Translations under genes and position numbers: made by a program | In this document: positions 8,513 to 17,119 of the stretch, piece after piece | Layout of the letters: each line of letters starts with the position of its first letter | Numbering within the stretch: the first letter of the stretch is position 1 | DNA from: Christensenella sp. UBA4675 | Lineage (GTDB): Bacteria; Bacillota; Clostridia; Christensenellales; Borkfalkiaceae | Length of the DNA: 64,000 bases | Assembly (NCBI GenBank): GCA_002405165.1 | Contig: DHLF01000012.1 | Location: forward strand, 47,432-111,431 | Direction of reading: 5' to 3' | Notes under the pieces: generated by a model | The model's database searches: none | What the model was told of the DNA's origin: nothing | Seen by the model: the letters and a program-made list of their open reading frames with translations, nothing else

Positions 8513-9084
8513 ACCGTCATTACGTCCTTTTCTTTTTCGGTTTCTAATTTATCTATCGTTTCTATTGCGGAAGAAATGCTTTTTTCAACGTCTTTTTCGT
8601 AAGAAGAATACTCGTCTTCCGTAATTTCTTTTGCGGTTTTCATTTTCTTAAACGCTTCCAAAGTTTCCCTTCTTATATTTCTTATGGCAACTTTCGCGTC
8701 TTCCGCAGTCTTTTTAACTTGTTTAACTATTTCTTTTCTTCTTTCCTGAGTTAAATCCGGAAATACGAGTCTTATTACGTCCCCGTTGTTAGAAGGGGTT
8801 AAACCGATATTTGCTATTATTATTGCTTTTTCAACGTTTTTAAGTAAAGACTTGTCCCAAGGCGATATTACCAAACACTTTCCGTCTTGTACGGATATGT
8901 TAGAAGTTTGCTCTATCGGCGTCATCGCTCCGTAATAGTCGACTAATACTTTATCTAAAACGTGCGGATTTGCTCTACCTACCCTAAGCTGTATATATTC
9001 TTCCTTTAAAACGTTTAGCGTCTTTTCAATTTTTTCTTCACTTTCAAGTAACGTAGTTTCAATTTTTTCCATATCAGCAGGCAT
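8509..9084 (-). CDS. frr: Ribosome recycling factor
   Basis: 191 residues (family about 185). RRF works with EF-G to split post-termination ribosomes. Typical segments are LRVGRANPHVLDKVLVDYYG, PIEQTSNISVQDG, the DVIRL-type strand and the VAIRNIRRETLEAFKK helix. A GGAGA ribosome site lies 7 bases before the ATG. The downstream end overlaps the uppS start, so frr-uppS-cdsA translation is coupled. Confidence 0.98.
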   Translation of the reverse strand: MPADMEKIETTLLESEEKIEKTLNVLKEEYIQLRVGRANPHVLDKVLVDYYGAMTPIEQTSNISVQDGKCLVISPWDKSLLKNVEKAIIIANIGLTPSNNGDVIRLVFPDLTQERRKEIVKQVKKTAEDAKVAIRNIRRETLEAFKKMKTAKEITEDEYSSYEKDVEKSISSAIETIDKLETEKEKDVMTV

Positions 9085-9145
9085 TGTTATTTCTCCTTTT
9101 TCAATGATTTATCTTTTATTTTATTACGTTTAAATTTCGCAAAAG

Positions 9146-9853
9146 TTATCTTATCCAAGTACCTAAATTTTCGCCTTTAACAGCCCTTACTATTGCGTTT
9201 TTTTCATCTAAGCCGAAAGCCAAAATCGGAATGTTCGTTTCCATACACATGGTCACGGCTGTAGTATCCATAGCTTTCAATCCGCTTTTTATAAAGTCCA
9301 TGTAAGAAATTTCTTTATATTTTTTAGCGTTCGGATTAGTTTTGGGGTCGCTATCGTAAATACCGTCTACGTTTTTAGCAAGAAGTAATACGTCCGCTTT
9401 TATTTCGCACGCCCTTAAAGCCGCCGCCGTATCCGTAGAGAAAAACGGGTTTCCCGTTCCGCACGCAAAAATTACGATTCTATTTTTTTCTAAGTGAGCT
9501 AACGCTCTTCTTAAAATGTAGGGTTCGGCAACTCTGGTGATTGTCAACGCAGTTTGAACTCTCGTCGGTACGCCTTTTCTTTCTATTGCGTCTTGAAGCG
9601 CTAACGCGTTCATAACGGTAGCTAGCATACCTATATGATCAGCTTGCGACCTTTCCATTTCCGCGCCTTGTCTACCGCGCCAAAAATTTCCCCCGCCGAC
9701 CACAATTCCTATTTGTACGCCTAGTTTTCTTGCTTCTATAAGCTGATTTACTACTTTATCTATATAGTCGTGGTCAAAACCGTGTCCGTTTTTGCCGGCT
9801 AAGGCTTCTCCGCTGATTTTAATTATAACTCTTTTGTACTTTGCTTCGCCCAT
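9146..9853 (-). CDS. pyrH: UMP kinase
   Basis: 235 residues, hexameric amino-acid-kinase fold. It phosphorylates UMP to UDP for RNA, DNA and sugar-nucleotide synthesis. KISGEALAG (ATP site), GGGNFWRG (UMP site), DHIGMLATVMNALALQDA and KNVDGIYDSDP motifs are all present. It lies between the tsf terminator and frr in the order conserved across Bacillota. The gap to frr is 61 bases. Confidence 0.98.
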   Translation of the reverse strand: MGEAKYKRVIIKISGEALAGKNGHGFDHDYIDKVVNQLIEARKLGVQIGIVVGGGNFWRGRQGAEMERSQADHIGMLATVMNALALQDAIERKGVPTRVQTALTITRVAEPYILRRALAHLEKNRIVIFACGTGNPFFSTDTAAALRACEIKADVLLLAKNVDGIYDSDPKTNPNAKKYKEISYMDFIKSGLKAMDTTAVTMCMETNIPILAFGLDEKNAIVRAVKGENLGTWIR

Positions 9854-9891
9854 ATATCTCCTTTAAATGAAACCGTAAAAATTTATTAAAA

Positions 9892-9928
9892 AAAAGGCAT
9901 AGTTATATTTGGATATAATATGCCTTTT
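9892..9928 (-). terminator. Terminator between tsf and pyrH
   Basis: A 10-bp stem AAAAGGCATA/TATGCCTTTT with an AT-rich loop is followed by a run of T on the minus strand, 18 bases beyond the tsf stop. It probably reduces read-through from the highly expressed rpsB-tsf pair into pyrH. Confidence 0.85.
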
Positions 9929-9945
9929 CTTTTGCAAAAAATAAA

Positions 9946-10608
9946 TTATTTTTTCATTGCTTCTACTTGTTTAGCAACTTCGTCAGCAAGATTTTCTTCT
10001 TTCTTTTGTAAGCCTTCGCCCATTTCGTAACGAGTAAATCTTCTTACGTCGATTTTTTCGCCGATAGTAGCTACCGCTTCCGTAATTAACTGACCAACCG
10101 TTTTATCGGGGTCTTTAACGAATTTTTGGCAAAGCAAACAGTTTTCTTCGTAGAAAGATTTAATTCTTCCTTCTACCATTCTGTCAACTATTTTTTCGGG
10201 TTTGCCTTCTTCCAAAGCTTGAGCCCTTAAAATTTCTTTTTCTTTATCCAAAACTTCTTGCGGAACGTCGCTTTCCTTGATGTATTGGGGATTGCTTGCG
10301 GCAATATGCAACGCGATATCGTGTACCAAAGCTTTGAACTGGTCGCCCCTTGCAACGAAGTCCGATTCGCAGTTTACTTCGATTAAAACTCCGATTCTTC
10401 CTTGCATGTGGATATAGCTGTCAACCATACCTTCGCTTGCGATTCTTCCTGCTTTTTTAGCGGCTTTCGCAATTCCTTTTTCTCTTAAATAATCTATTGC
10501 CTTATCGACGTCGCCGTCGTTTTCAACTAACGCTTTTTTACAATCCATAACGCCTGCGCCCGTTCTTGCGCGCAAGTCCATTACGTCCTTTGCCGAAATT
10601 TCTGCCAT
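9946..10608 (-). CDS. tsf: Translation elongation factor Ts
   Basis: 220 residues from the ATG at 10608. EF-Ts is the nucleotide-exchange factor of EF-Tu. The N-terminal DVMDLRARTGAGVMDCKKAL motif contacts EF-Tu. The dimerisation core GRIGVLIEVNCESDFVARG follows. An upstream in-frame ATG (10650) would overlap rpsB. The GGAG ribosome site 7 bases before 10608 and the family N terminus (MAEISAKDVM) fix the later start. It begins 4 bases after rpsB, so one transcript is expected. Confidence 0.97.
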   Translation of the reverse strand: MAEISAKDVMDLRARTGAGVMDCKKALVENDGDVDKAIDYLREKGIAKAAKKAGRIASEGMVDSYIHMQGRIGVLIEVNCESDFVARGDQFKALVHDIALHIAASNPQYIKESDVPQEVLDKEKEILRAQALEEGKPEKIVDRMVEGRIKSFYEENCLLCQKFVKDPDKTVGQLITEAVATIGEKIDVRRFTRYEMGEGLQKKEENLADEVAKQVEAMKK

Positions 10609-10612
10609 TTTT

Positions 10613-11407
10613 TTACTCCTTTTCTGCCGTTTGTTCGTTTGCAGTTTCACTTTGAATACTTGCTTCTACTGCGTTTTGGTCTTCTACCGTTTCTTCTTCG
10701 TCAACGTGATGTTGAACTGCGTCCGCGCCTTCTTTTGCTTCTATTACTGCGTCCGCAATGATGGAAGCTATAAGTTTTACCGCTCTAATTGCGTCGTCGT
10801 TTCCGCTGATAACGTAGTCGATATCGGTGGGGTCGCAATTCGTATCGGTAATAGCGATAATCGGAATATTAAGTTTCTTTGCTTCTTTAACCGCGATAGC
10901 TTCGTTAGAGGGGTCAACCACGAACATAATTCCGGGTAACTTTCTCATTTCTCTGATTCCGCCGAGATTAGTAAGCAATTTTTCCTTTTCGGTTTTTAAG
11001 TCTAAAACTTCTTTTTTGGGAAGTAAATCGAATTCTCCCATTTTCTCCATTTGGTCTAGTTTGTTTAATCTGTCAACTCTCGAACGAATGGTCTTAAAGT
11101 TTGTAAGCGTACCGCCTAACCATCTGGAATTTACGTAGTACATTCCGCATCTTTCAGCTTCTTGCGCGATAGCTTCCTGAGCTTGTTTCTTAGTTCCTAC
11201 GAATAAAATATCTTTGCCTTCTTTAACAGCTTCTACAACGAATTTGTAAGCTTCTTCTATTAAATCTACGGTAAGTTGAAGGTTAATAATATGAATACCG
11301 TTTCTTTCCCCGTAAATGTACTTACTCATTTTAGGACACCATTTGCTTGTAGGATGTCCGAAATGAACGCCTGCTTCTAAAAGCTGTTTCATACTCGTAA
11401 CTGCCAT
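10613..11407 (-). CDS. rpsB: 30S ribosomal protein S2
   Basis: 264 residues. S2 bridges the 30S head and body and recruits S1. Conserved segments are LLEAGVHFGHPTSKWCPKM, YIYGERNGIHIINLQLT, FVGTKKQAQEAI, RWLGGTLTNF and DTNCDPTDIDYVISGNDDA. The C-terminal tail of about 35 residues is acidic and Gln/Glu-rich, as in many Clostridia. A consensus promoter (11511-11539) and a leader of roughly 95 bases precede it. A GGAGGA site lies before the ATG. Confidence 0.98.
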   Translation of the reverse strand: MAVTSMKQLLEAGVHFGHPTSKWCPKMSKYIYGERNGIHIINLQLTVDLIEEAYKFVVEAVKEGKDILFVGTKKQAQEAIAQEAERCGMYYVNSRWLGGTLTNFKTIRSRVDRLNKLDQMEKMGEFDLLPKKEVLDLKTEKEKLLTNLGGIREMRKLPGIMFVVDPSNEAIAVKEAKKLNIPIIAITDTNCDPTDIDYVISGNDDAIRAVKLIASIIADAVIEAKEGADAVQHHVDEEETVEDQNAVEASIQSETANEQTAEKE

Positions 11408-11510
11408 AATAAAAATCCTCCGTTTAATCCTCCCCGTAAGTGTGTTTTTCCGCTAAAAGCTTTCGCCAACGAATGCGGTAAATACGGGTGCGTATTTTAT
11501 TAGCTTTAAG

Positions 11511-11539
11511 ATTATATCATAGCTCCGTCAAATTTTCAA
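11511..11539 (-). promoter_or_regulatory. rpsB promoter
   Basis: TTGAAA-N17-TATAAT on the minus strand. Predicted transcription starts near 11504, giving a leader of roughly 95 bases. The leader contains complementary CCGC/GCGG segments and could hold an S2 autoregulatory structure, but I could not establish one. Confidence 0.8.
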
Positions 11540-11585
11540 CTGTTTTTTAACTATTTTTACTTTTTTAATTTTTCTTATATTTATC

Positions 11586-11614
11586 TTTACAAAAACAAGC
11601 GTTTTTGATATAAT
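11586..11614 (+). promoter_or_regulatory. galK promoter
   Basis: TTTACA-N17-TATAAT, divergent from the rpsB promoter. The predicted start is near 11621, just at the structured galK leader. Confidence 0.8.
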
Positions 11615-11622
11615 ATTTTTTG

Positions 11623-11676
11623 TAGGTTTTGTTTAAGACGCGTTTGAATTAACGCGATATTTTACCGATAAACCTA
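11623..11676 (+). promoter_or_regulatory. Nested-hairpin leader of galK
   Basis: An outer stem TAGGTTT/AAACCTA encloses an inner stem CGCGTT/AACGCG with a TGAATT loop. It occupies most of the galK 5' leader and ends about 28 bases before the ATG. There is no T-run, so it is not a terminator. The function is unknown. Confidence 0.4.
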
Positions 11677-11703
11677 TTCATTAAATATATAGAGGTATGT
11701 TTT

Positions 11704-12918
11704 ATGGATTTTAAAACGCTTTACGGTGAGCATTGCGATATTGCTCGTCAGGAAAAAAGATTTAACGACGTAAGGGACGCGTTCGTAAAAGAAGAAGGCT
11801 GTGAACCCGAATATTATTTCTCGTCTTCGGGAAGAGCGGAAATTTTGGGTAACCACACCGACCACAATCACGGAAAAGTTATGGTTGCGGCAATTTCTTG
11901 CGATATTGTTTGCGCGGTAAAAAAGACCGACGACAACAAAATCGTTATCGCTTCTACCGACTACAACGCTTTAACCGTAGATATTAACGATACCGAACTC
12001 AATAAAAAAGAATACGGTTCTTCGCTTGCGTTGACCAAAGGAATAGTACATAAATTAAAAGAAATGGGCTATAAATTCGGCGGATTCGTAGCGCATACGG
12101 AATCTAACATATTCAAAGGCGCAGGCGTTTCGTCTTCCGCGGCGTTCGAAGTAATGGTTTGCGAAATTATAAACAAACTTTACCTAAACGAAGCTTTGGA
12201 CGAAGTTACCAAAGCCGTAATTTCTCAATACAGCGAAAACGTTTATTTCGGAAAACCCTGCGGTCTTTTGGACCAAAGCGGAATTTCTATCGGTTCGCTT
12301 ACAAAACTCGATTTTAACGAACCCGAAAAACCCGTTATCACAAAGCTTACCCCCCCAAAGGGCTACACTTTGGTTATAACAAACACGGGCGGAAATCACG
12401 CTTCTTTAACCAAACACTACGCAGACATTAGAATAGAAATGGAAGAAGTTGCGGAATTTTTCGGCAAAAAAGTTTTAAGAGACGTTGACTATAACGACTT
12501 TATGTCTAAAATGGATAAACTCAACGCAAGATTCCCCGGAAGAGCTATTTTAAGAGCTTTACACTTCTTTAACGAAAACAAGAGAGTCGACGAAGCGGAA
12601 AAAGCTTTAAAAAGTGGCGATACGAAAAAGTTTTTAGAATGCGTAAACGAATCCGGCAGAAGTTCTTTAACCCTACTTCAAAACTGTTGTGTTCCCGGTG
12701 ACATAGAACAACCCGTAGTTTTGGGAATAGAACTTTCCAGACAAATTATCAAAGACGGCGCAATAAGAGTTCACGGCGGAGGATTTGCGGGGTCTATAAT
12801 CGCGTTCGTTGCGGATAAGGAAGTTAAAGATTATACTGACTACATGAAAAAAGTATTTGGCAACGATAACGTATTTGTCGCCGAAATAAGAATGGTCGGA
12901 ACTACTTTTGTAAAATAA
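11704..12918 (+). CDS. galK: Galactokinase
   Basis: 404 residues, GHMP kinase. It phosphorylates galactose to galactose-1-phosphate with ATP (Leloir pathway). The galactokinase signature appears as GRAEILGNHTDHNHGKVM near residue 44 (usual GRVNLIGEHTDYN, here with Asn-His). The ATP loop is GAGVSSSAAFEV. CGLLDQSGISIGS carries the catalytic Asp, and motif 3 is RVHGGGFAGSI. AGAGG precedes the ATG. galE lies elsewhere in the window (47.9 kb), so the Leloir genes are not one operon here. Confidence 0.93.
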   Translation: MDFKTLYGEHCDIARQEKRFNDVRDAFVKEEGCEPEYYFSSSGRAEILGNHTDHNHGKVMVAAISCDIVCAVKKTDDNKIVIASTDYNALTVDINDTELNKKEYGSSLALTKGIVHKLKEMGYKFGGFVAHTESNIFKGAGVSSSAAFEVMVCEIINKLYLNEALDEVTKAVISQYSENVYFGKPCGLLDQSGISIGSLTKLDFNEPEKPVITKLTPPKGYTLVITNTGGNHASLTKHYADIRIEMEEVAEFFGKKVLRDVDYNDFMSKMDKLNARFPGRAILRALHFFNENKRVDEAEKALKSGDTKKFLECVNESGRSSLTLLQNCCVPGDIEQPVVLGIELSRQIIKDGAIRVHGGGFAGSIIAFVADKEVKDYTDYMKKVFGNDNVFVAEIRMVGTTFVK

Positions 12919-12937
12919 TATAAAAATACAATAAACA

Positions 12938-12974
12938 GGGCTATACGTCGATTAAATAACTAACCGACTAGCCC
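12938..12974 (+). promoter_or_regulatory. Hairpin just upstream of the purA ribosome site
   Basis: A GGGCTA/TAGCCC stem with an inner GTCG/CGAC helix ends three bases before the GGAG site of purA. There is no T-run. It may insulate or modulate purA translation after galK. Confidence 0.45.
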
Positions 12975-12986
12975 ATCGGAGAAAAA

Positions 12987-14261
12987 ATGCTTACATCTAT
13001 TTGCGGAATTAACTGGGGCGACGAAGGAAAAGGCAGAATGGTAGACCTTTTATCTTCCGACTACGACGTAGTAGTAAGATACCAAGGCGGAAACAATGCG
13101 GGACATACCGTTATTAACGAAAAAGGTAAATTTATTTTAAACCTTCTTCCGTCGGGAATTTTAAGAGATACCGTCGTAAACGTTATGGGTAACGGAATGG
13201 TTATCGATATAAAACATTTATGCGGAGAAATAGACGCTTTAACGAAAGCGGGAATAAAAATCACACCCGAAAATCTAAAAATAAGCGATAAAGCGGTTAT
13301 CGTAATGCCGTATAACGTTATGCAAGACTGTCTTGAAGAAGGTCGTTTAAAAGATAAAAAATACGGATCGACGAGAAGGGGCATCGCTCCCGTTTACGGC
13401 GATAAGTATATGAAAAAAGCTTTGCGTATGGGCGAACTTAAAAACCTTGCCCTTATGGAAGAAAGATTAAAAGATATTCTCGAATGGAAAAATCTTACCA
13501 TAACTAATATTTACGGAGAAAAAGCCCTTGAATTAAAGGATATGGTAAACTATCTTGAAACCTATGGCAAAAGATTAGTAGATTTTATTTGCGATACGGG
13601 ATTATACCTAAATAAAGCCAACGAAGAAGGCAAAAAAATTATGTTCGAAGCTCAACTCGGGGCACTAAGAGATATAGATTTCGGAATTTATCCTTACACA
13701 ACTTCTTCTAACACTATTTCGGCGTACGCACCTATCGGGGCGGGCGTTCCAAACCTTAAAATAGATAAATCTATCGGAATTATGAAAGCCTACTCTACCT
13801 GCGTAGGAGAAGGGCCGTTTACCAGCGAATACTTTGGCGAGCAAGCCGAAGAACTAAGAAAAGCGGGCGCGGAATACGGCGCGGCTACGGGTAGACCGAG
13901 AAGAGTCGGCGCGTTCGACGCGGTTGCTTCTCGCTACGGAATACGTTGTCAAGGCGCGGACGAAATTGCCGTTACCAAACTTGACGTTTTAACGGGATTC
14001 GACGAACTTGAAATTACGGTAGCTTATTCTTACAAGGGCAAGCAGTTGGACGAATTTCCCTTTACCGATATTTTAGACGAATGCAAACCTATAAACATTA
14101 AAGTTAAAGGGTGGAAAGAAGATATCGGTAAAGCTAGAAAATTATCCGATTTACCCGAAAACTGCATAAACTATTTAAGAAAAATAGAAGAACTAACGAA
14201 ATGTAAAATTAAATACGTTTCGGTCGGCGCAGAAAGAGAAGAATACATAGTAATTGACTAA
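12987..14261 (+). CDS. purA: Adenylosuccinate synthetase
   Basis: 424 residues. It joins IMP and aspartate using GTP, the first committed step to AMP. The N-terminal GINWGDEGKGRMVDLL loop contains the catalytic Asp, and GGNNAGHTV the His. GSTRRGIAPVYGDK and GAFDAVASRYG motifs follow. Arginine codons are almost all AGA, the native pattern of this genome. The gene starts 68 bases after galK behind a hairpin and ends at a strong terminator. guaB for the GMP branch is at 30-31.8 kb. Confidence 0.97.
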   Translation: MLTSICGINWGDEGKGRMVDLLSSDYDVVVRYQGGNNAGHTVINEKGKFILNLLPSGILRDTVVNVMGNGMVIDIKHLCGEIDALTKAGIKITPENLKISDKAVIVMPYNVMQDCLEEGRLKDKKYGSTRRGIAPVYGDKYMKKALRMGELKNLALMEERLKDILEWKNLTITNIYGEKALELKDMVNYLETYGKRLVDFICDTGLYLNKANEEGKKIMFEAQLGALRDIDFGIYPYTTSSNTISAYAPIGAGVPNLKIDKSIGIMKAYSTCVGEGPFTSEYFGEQAEELRKAGAEYGAATGRPRRVGAFDAVASRYGIRCQGADEIAVTKLDVLTGFDELEITVAYSYKGKQLDEFPFTDILDECKPINIKVKGWKEDIGKARKLSDLPENCINYLRKIEELTKCKIKYVSVGAEREEYIVID

Positions 14262-14270
14262 TTTATTTTT

Positions 14271-14297
14271 GCCACGCAAAAGCGTGGCAGATTTTTT
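14271..14297 (+). terminator. purA terminator
   Basis: GCCACGC-AAAA-GCGTGGC stem followed by AGATTTTTT, nine bases past the purA stop. Confidence 0.88.
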
Positions 14298-14307
14298 AAA
14301 CTTTTTA

Positions 14308-14332
14308 TTACTAAGCTTTGTGCTTAATTTGA
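14308..14332 (-). repeat. CTAAGTG-type inverted repeat, copy 1
   Basis: On the minus strand it reads AAATTAAGC-ACAAA-GCTTAGTA. It resembles three other copies at 18268, 20490 and 25800, and lies just beyond the purA terminator. It is the most divergent of the four. Confidence 0.4.
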
Positions 14333-14480
14333 AAATTTACTCACTTTAAAAAATTCATTTTTTAAGTCTAAACGACTTTGGCAAAATATTTTACAATAAC
14401 AGCAAAAAATTTTTAAATAAAAATTACTCGGATTTTATATAATAATTTAAAAACTTTATTTGTTCTCGACAAGGAAAAAT

Positions 14481-15836
14481 ATGGCAACTAAAAAAACGAA
14501 ATACGTTTGTAACGAATGTGGTTACGTTAGCCCGCAATGGCTTGGGAAATGCCCTAATTGCAATAAATTCGGCACGCTGATAGAAGAAATAGAAGAGACC
14601 GTTACCCCCTTAAACAAAACACAGAAAAGAACAGGGTTTGTTCGTCCCGTGTGCGTAAACACCGTACAAAAAGAAAAAACCGTAAGAATTAAAAGCGGAA
14701 TTGACGAATTCGACACCGTTTTAGGCGGTGGAATAGTTCCCTATTCTATGGTTTTAATCGGTGGCGACCCGGGGATAGGAAAAAGCACGCTTTTAACGCA
14801 AGTAGCTATAAATTTAGCTAAAAACAATAAAGTTTTATACGTTTCGGCGGAAGAAAGCTGTTCTCAACTAAAAATGCGTTGTGACAGAATAAACGGTCAA
14901 GCCGATTTTATGGCTATTAACGAAAACTGCTTAGAAAACGTTTTAAGCGTGGCGGAAGATTACGACTTTTTAATAATAGACTCTATTCAAGCGGTGTATA
15001 CGGAAAATTTAACTTCTTCTATGGGGAGCGTAGCCCAAGTTAAGGAATGCGCTTCCGCCCTAATGCGTTTTGCAAAAAGCAAGCAAGTAACGGTGTTTAT
15101 TATAGGACACGTTACCAAAGAAGGAACTATTGCAGGTCCGAAAGTTTTAGAACATATTATGGACACCGTTTTATATTTCGAAGGCGAAACTTTAAATAAT
15201 TGTAAAATTTTAAGGGCGGTTAAAAACCGTTTCGGACCGTCGCAAGAAATCGGCGTGTTCGAAATGCGCGACAACGGAATTTACGGAGTAAAGGACTACG
15301 ACGGAATTTTTATTTCGGAAGAAATAGGCAAAAACGCGGGAAGTATTATAACCCCGTCTATTAGCGGAAACAGGTGTATGTTGGTAGAACTGCAATGCCT
15401 ACTATCTAAAACCGTTTTCGGACTTCCGCGCCGTATGCCGTTAGGCGTTGACTACAACAAACTCATTTTAATGATTGCTGTATTAGAAAAAAGGGCGTAT
15501 ATCCCCTTATACAATCAAGACGTTTATCTTAACGCAATGGGCGGAATTAAACTTGCCGAACCTAGCGTGGATTTAGCTATTATCTGTTCGATAGCGTCAG
15601 CATTTAAGGAAAAAGCAATACCCAAAACTACGGCAATTTTCGGAGAAATAGGTTTAACGGGAGAAATTCGTAGCGTGGCGCAATCCGACAAAAGAGTAAA
15701 CGAGTGCGTAAAAAGGGGAATAAAAAAAGTAATTCTCCCCTACTCTAACGCAAAGAATTTAACTGCTTTTAAAGATAAAATCGAACTTATCGGCGTTAAA
15801 CACGTTTACGAAGCTATTAAAATTCTTTTTGAATAA
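14481..15836 (+). CDS. radA: DNA repair protein RadA (Sms)
   Basis: 451 residues from the ATG at 14481. RadA is a RecA-like branch-migration ATPase for recombination intermediates. An N-terminal C4 zinc finger (YVCNECGYVSPQWLGKCPNC) is followed by Walker A GGDPGIGKST, the RadA-specific KNRFG motif (VKNRFGPSQEIG) and a C-terminal Lon-like domain. A TTG frame extends to 14460, but AAGGA sits directly before the ATG. About 200 AT-rich bases separate it from purA, so it probably has its own promoter. Confidence 0.96.
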   Translation: MATKKTKYVCNECGYVSPQWLGKCPNCNKFGTLIEEIEETVTPLNKTQKRTGFVRPVCVNTVQKEKTVRIKSGIDEFDTVLGGGIVPYSMVLIGGDPGIGKSTLLTQVAINLAKNNKVLYVSAEESCSQLKMRCDRINGQADFMAINENCLENVLSVAEDYDFLIIDSIQAVYTENLTSSMGSVAQVKECASALMRFAKSKQVTVFIIGHVTKEGTIAGPKVLEHIMDTVLYFEGETLNNCKILRAVKNRFGPSQEIGVFEMRDNGIYGVKDYDGIFISEEIGKNAGSIITPSISGNRCMLVELQCLLSKTVFGLPRRMPLGVDYNKLILMIAVLEKRAYIPLYNQDVYLNAMGGIKLAEPSVDLAIICSIASAFKEKAIPKTTAIFGEIGLTGEIRSVAQSDKRVNECVKRGIKKVILPYSNAKNLTAFKDKIELIGVKHVYEAIKILFE

Positions 15837-16185
15837 TTTAAACAATTAAATATTTATTGTATCTCTAATTATTTTATTTTTTTGTAATATCAAAGCAACG
15901 TTTTCAACATATTTTATAATTTTTCAATAGTCTTTACAACCAAAAAACGTTAAGCTTTTGTAAATTTTCATAAATAAAAGCTATTTTAAACGGTGTTGTA
16001 CTGCTAGTATAAAATATTTTTCGTCTGCCGTTTATATCACAATTTAACAGCTGTAAACTTTTGAAGTTTTTAATAATTATTTGATTTGTAATTATAGATT
16101 TTTAGAAAAACTATAAATGACACTCGGGCGGGTACTCGGTATATAAAACGGCGATTTTAAAAATGCTCGCCAAACTAAAAAACGA
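15837..16185. other. AT-rich intergenic stretch
   Basis: Between radA and the foreign block I see no gene. A weak inverted repeat (AGCTTTT...AAAAGCT near 15950-15985) may be a poor radA terminator. G+C rises towards 16100 and may mark the edge of the acquired segment. Confidence 0.5.
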
Positions 16186-16214
16186 TTGACAACTTTCAAA
16201 AAACAATATACAAT
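16186..16214 (+). promoter_or_regulatory. Promoter of the acyltransferase-GT8 block
   Basis: TTGACA-N17-TACAAT. It gives a leader of about 80 A-rich bases before the ATG at 16301. Confidence 0.7.
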
Positions 16215-16300
16215 AAAAAAACAAAGCGAAGAGAACCGCAAAAAACATAGTGAAAAAACGAAAGAACAATAGTAAAAGCGTGAGATAAAACGGGTAAAGT

Positions 16301-17119
16301 ATGGACAAACAAAAGACTTTTTATTATACCGATGAGCTGAACGACGAGTTTTCTTCGGCTAAAATCGTTCCTCGTACAATCGATGAAAATTATCGCTACG
16401 TGCATAAAAACGTTTTTTACCGTTTTTTTGCCATGTTATTATATCGCGTAATCGCAAAGCCTCTTTCATTTCTGTTTTTAAAACTCCGCTTTGGCTGGAA
16501 AGTAAAAAATAAAAAACTTTTGAAATCCGTTCCGAAAAAAACCGCATATTTTTTATACGGAAATCATACTTCTGCGGCGGCGGATCCGTTTGTTCCGGCG
16601 CTACTGTCCGGCAAAAAGCATGCGTACGTCATCGTTCATCCGGCAAACGTATCCATTCCGTGTATGGGCAGAATAAATGCGGCACTCGGCGCATTACCGC
16701 TTCCGGACACTTTAAAAGCCACTAAAAATTTTTTAGCGGCAATAGATAAGCGTGTGTCAAGCAACACGACAATTTGTATTTATCCCGAGGCACATATTTG
16801 GCCGTATTACACAAAAATCCGCCCGTTTAAAGATATGTCTTTCCGCTACCCCGTTCAATACGGGGCGCCCGTATTTACTTTTACAAACACCTACCAAAAG
16901 CGTAAATTTTTTCGTTCGCCACGCCTTGTAACGTATATCGACGGTCCGTTTTATCCCGATAAAACATTGAGTCCGAAACAGGCGAAAGAAACGCTGAGAA
17001 ACGTTGCGTACGAAGCTATGAAAAAGCGGAGCGAAAATTCCGATACGGAATATATCCGTTATTTAAAAAAGCCCCCGTGCGAGAAGAACGAAACGCAAAC
17101 AAAGGAAGAAAAACAATGA
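16301..17119 (+). CDS. Lysophospholipid acyltransferase-family protein (PlsC-like)
   Basis: 272 residues. GNHTSAAADPF near residue 88 is the His/Asp catalytic motif of a Firmicutes subgroup with five residues between H and D. IYPEAHIWPYYTKIRPF is the downstream substrate motif of the same subgroup. It should acylate a lysolipid or glycerol-phosphate-like acceptor at the membrane; the exact substrate is unknown. Arginine is almost always CGN here (about 13 CGN to 2 AGR by eye), opposite to purA. It overlaps the GT8 gene by ATGA, so both are co-translated. Probably horizontally acquired. Confidence 0.85.
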   Translation: MDKQKTFYYTDELNDEFSSAKIVPRTIDENYRYVHKNVFYRFFAMLLYRVIAKPLSFLFLKLRFGWKVKNKKLLKSVPKKTAYFLYGNHTSAAADPFVPALLSGKKHAYVIVHPANVSIPCMGRINAALGALPLPDTLKATKNFLAAIDKRVSSNTTICIYPEAHIWPYYTKIRPFKDMSFRYPVQYGAPVFTFTNTYQKRKFFRSPRLVTYIDGPFYPDKTLSPKQAKETLRNVAYEAMKKRSENSDTEYIRYLKKPPCEKNETQTKEEKQ

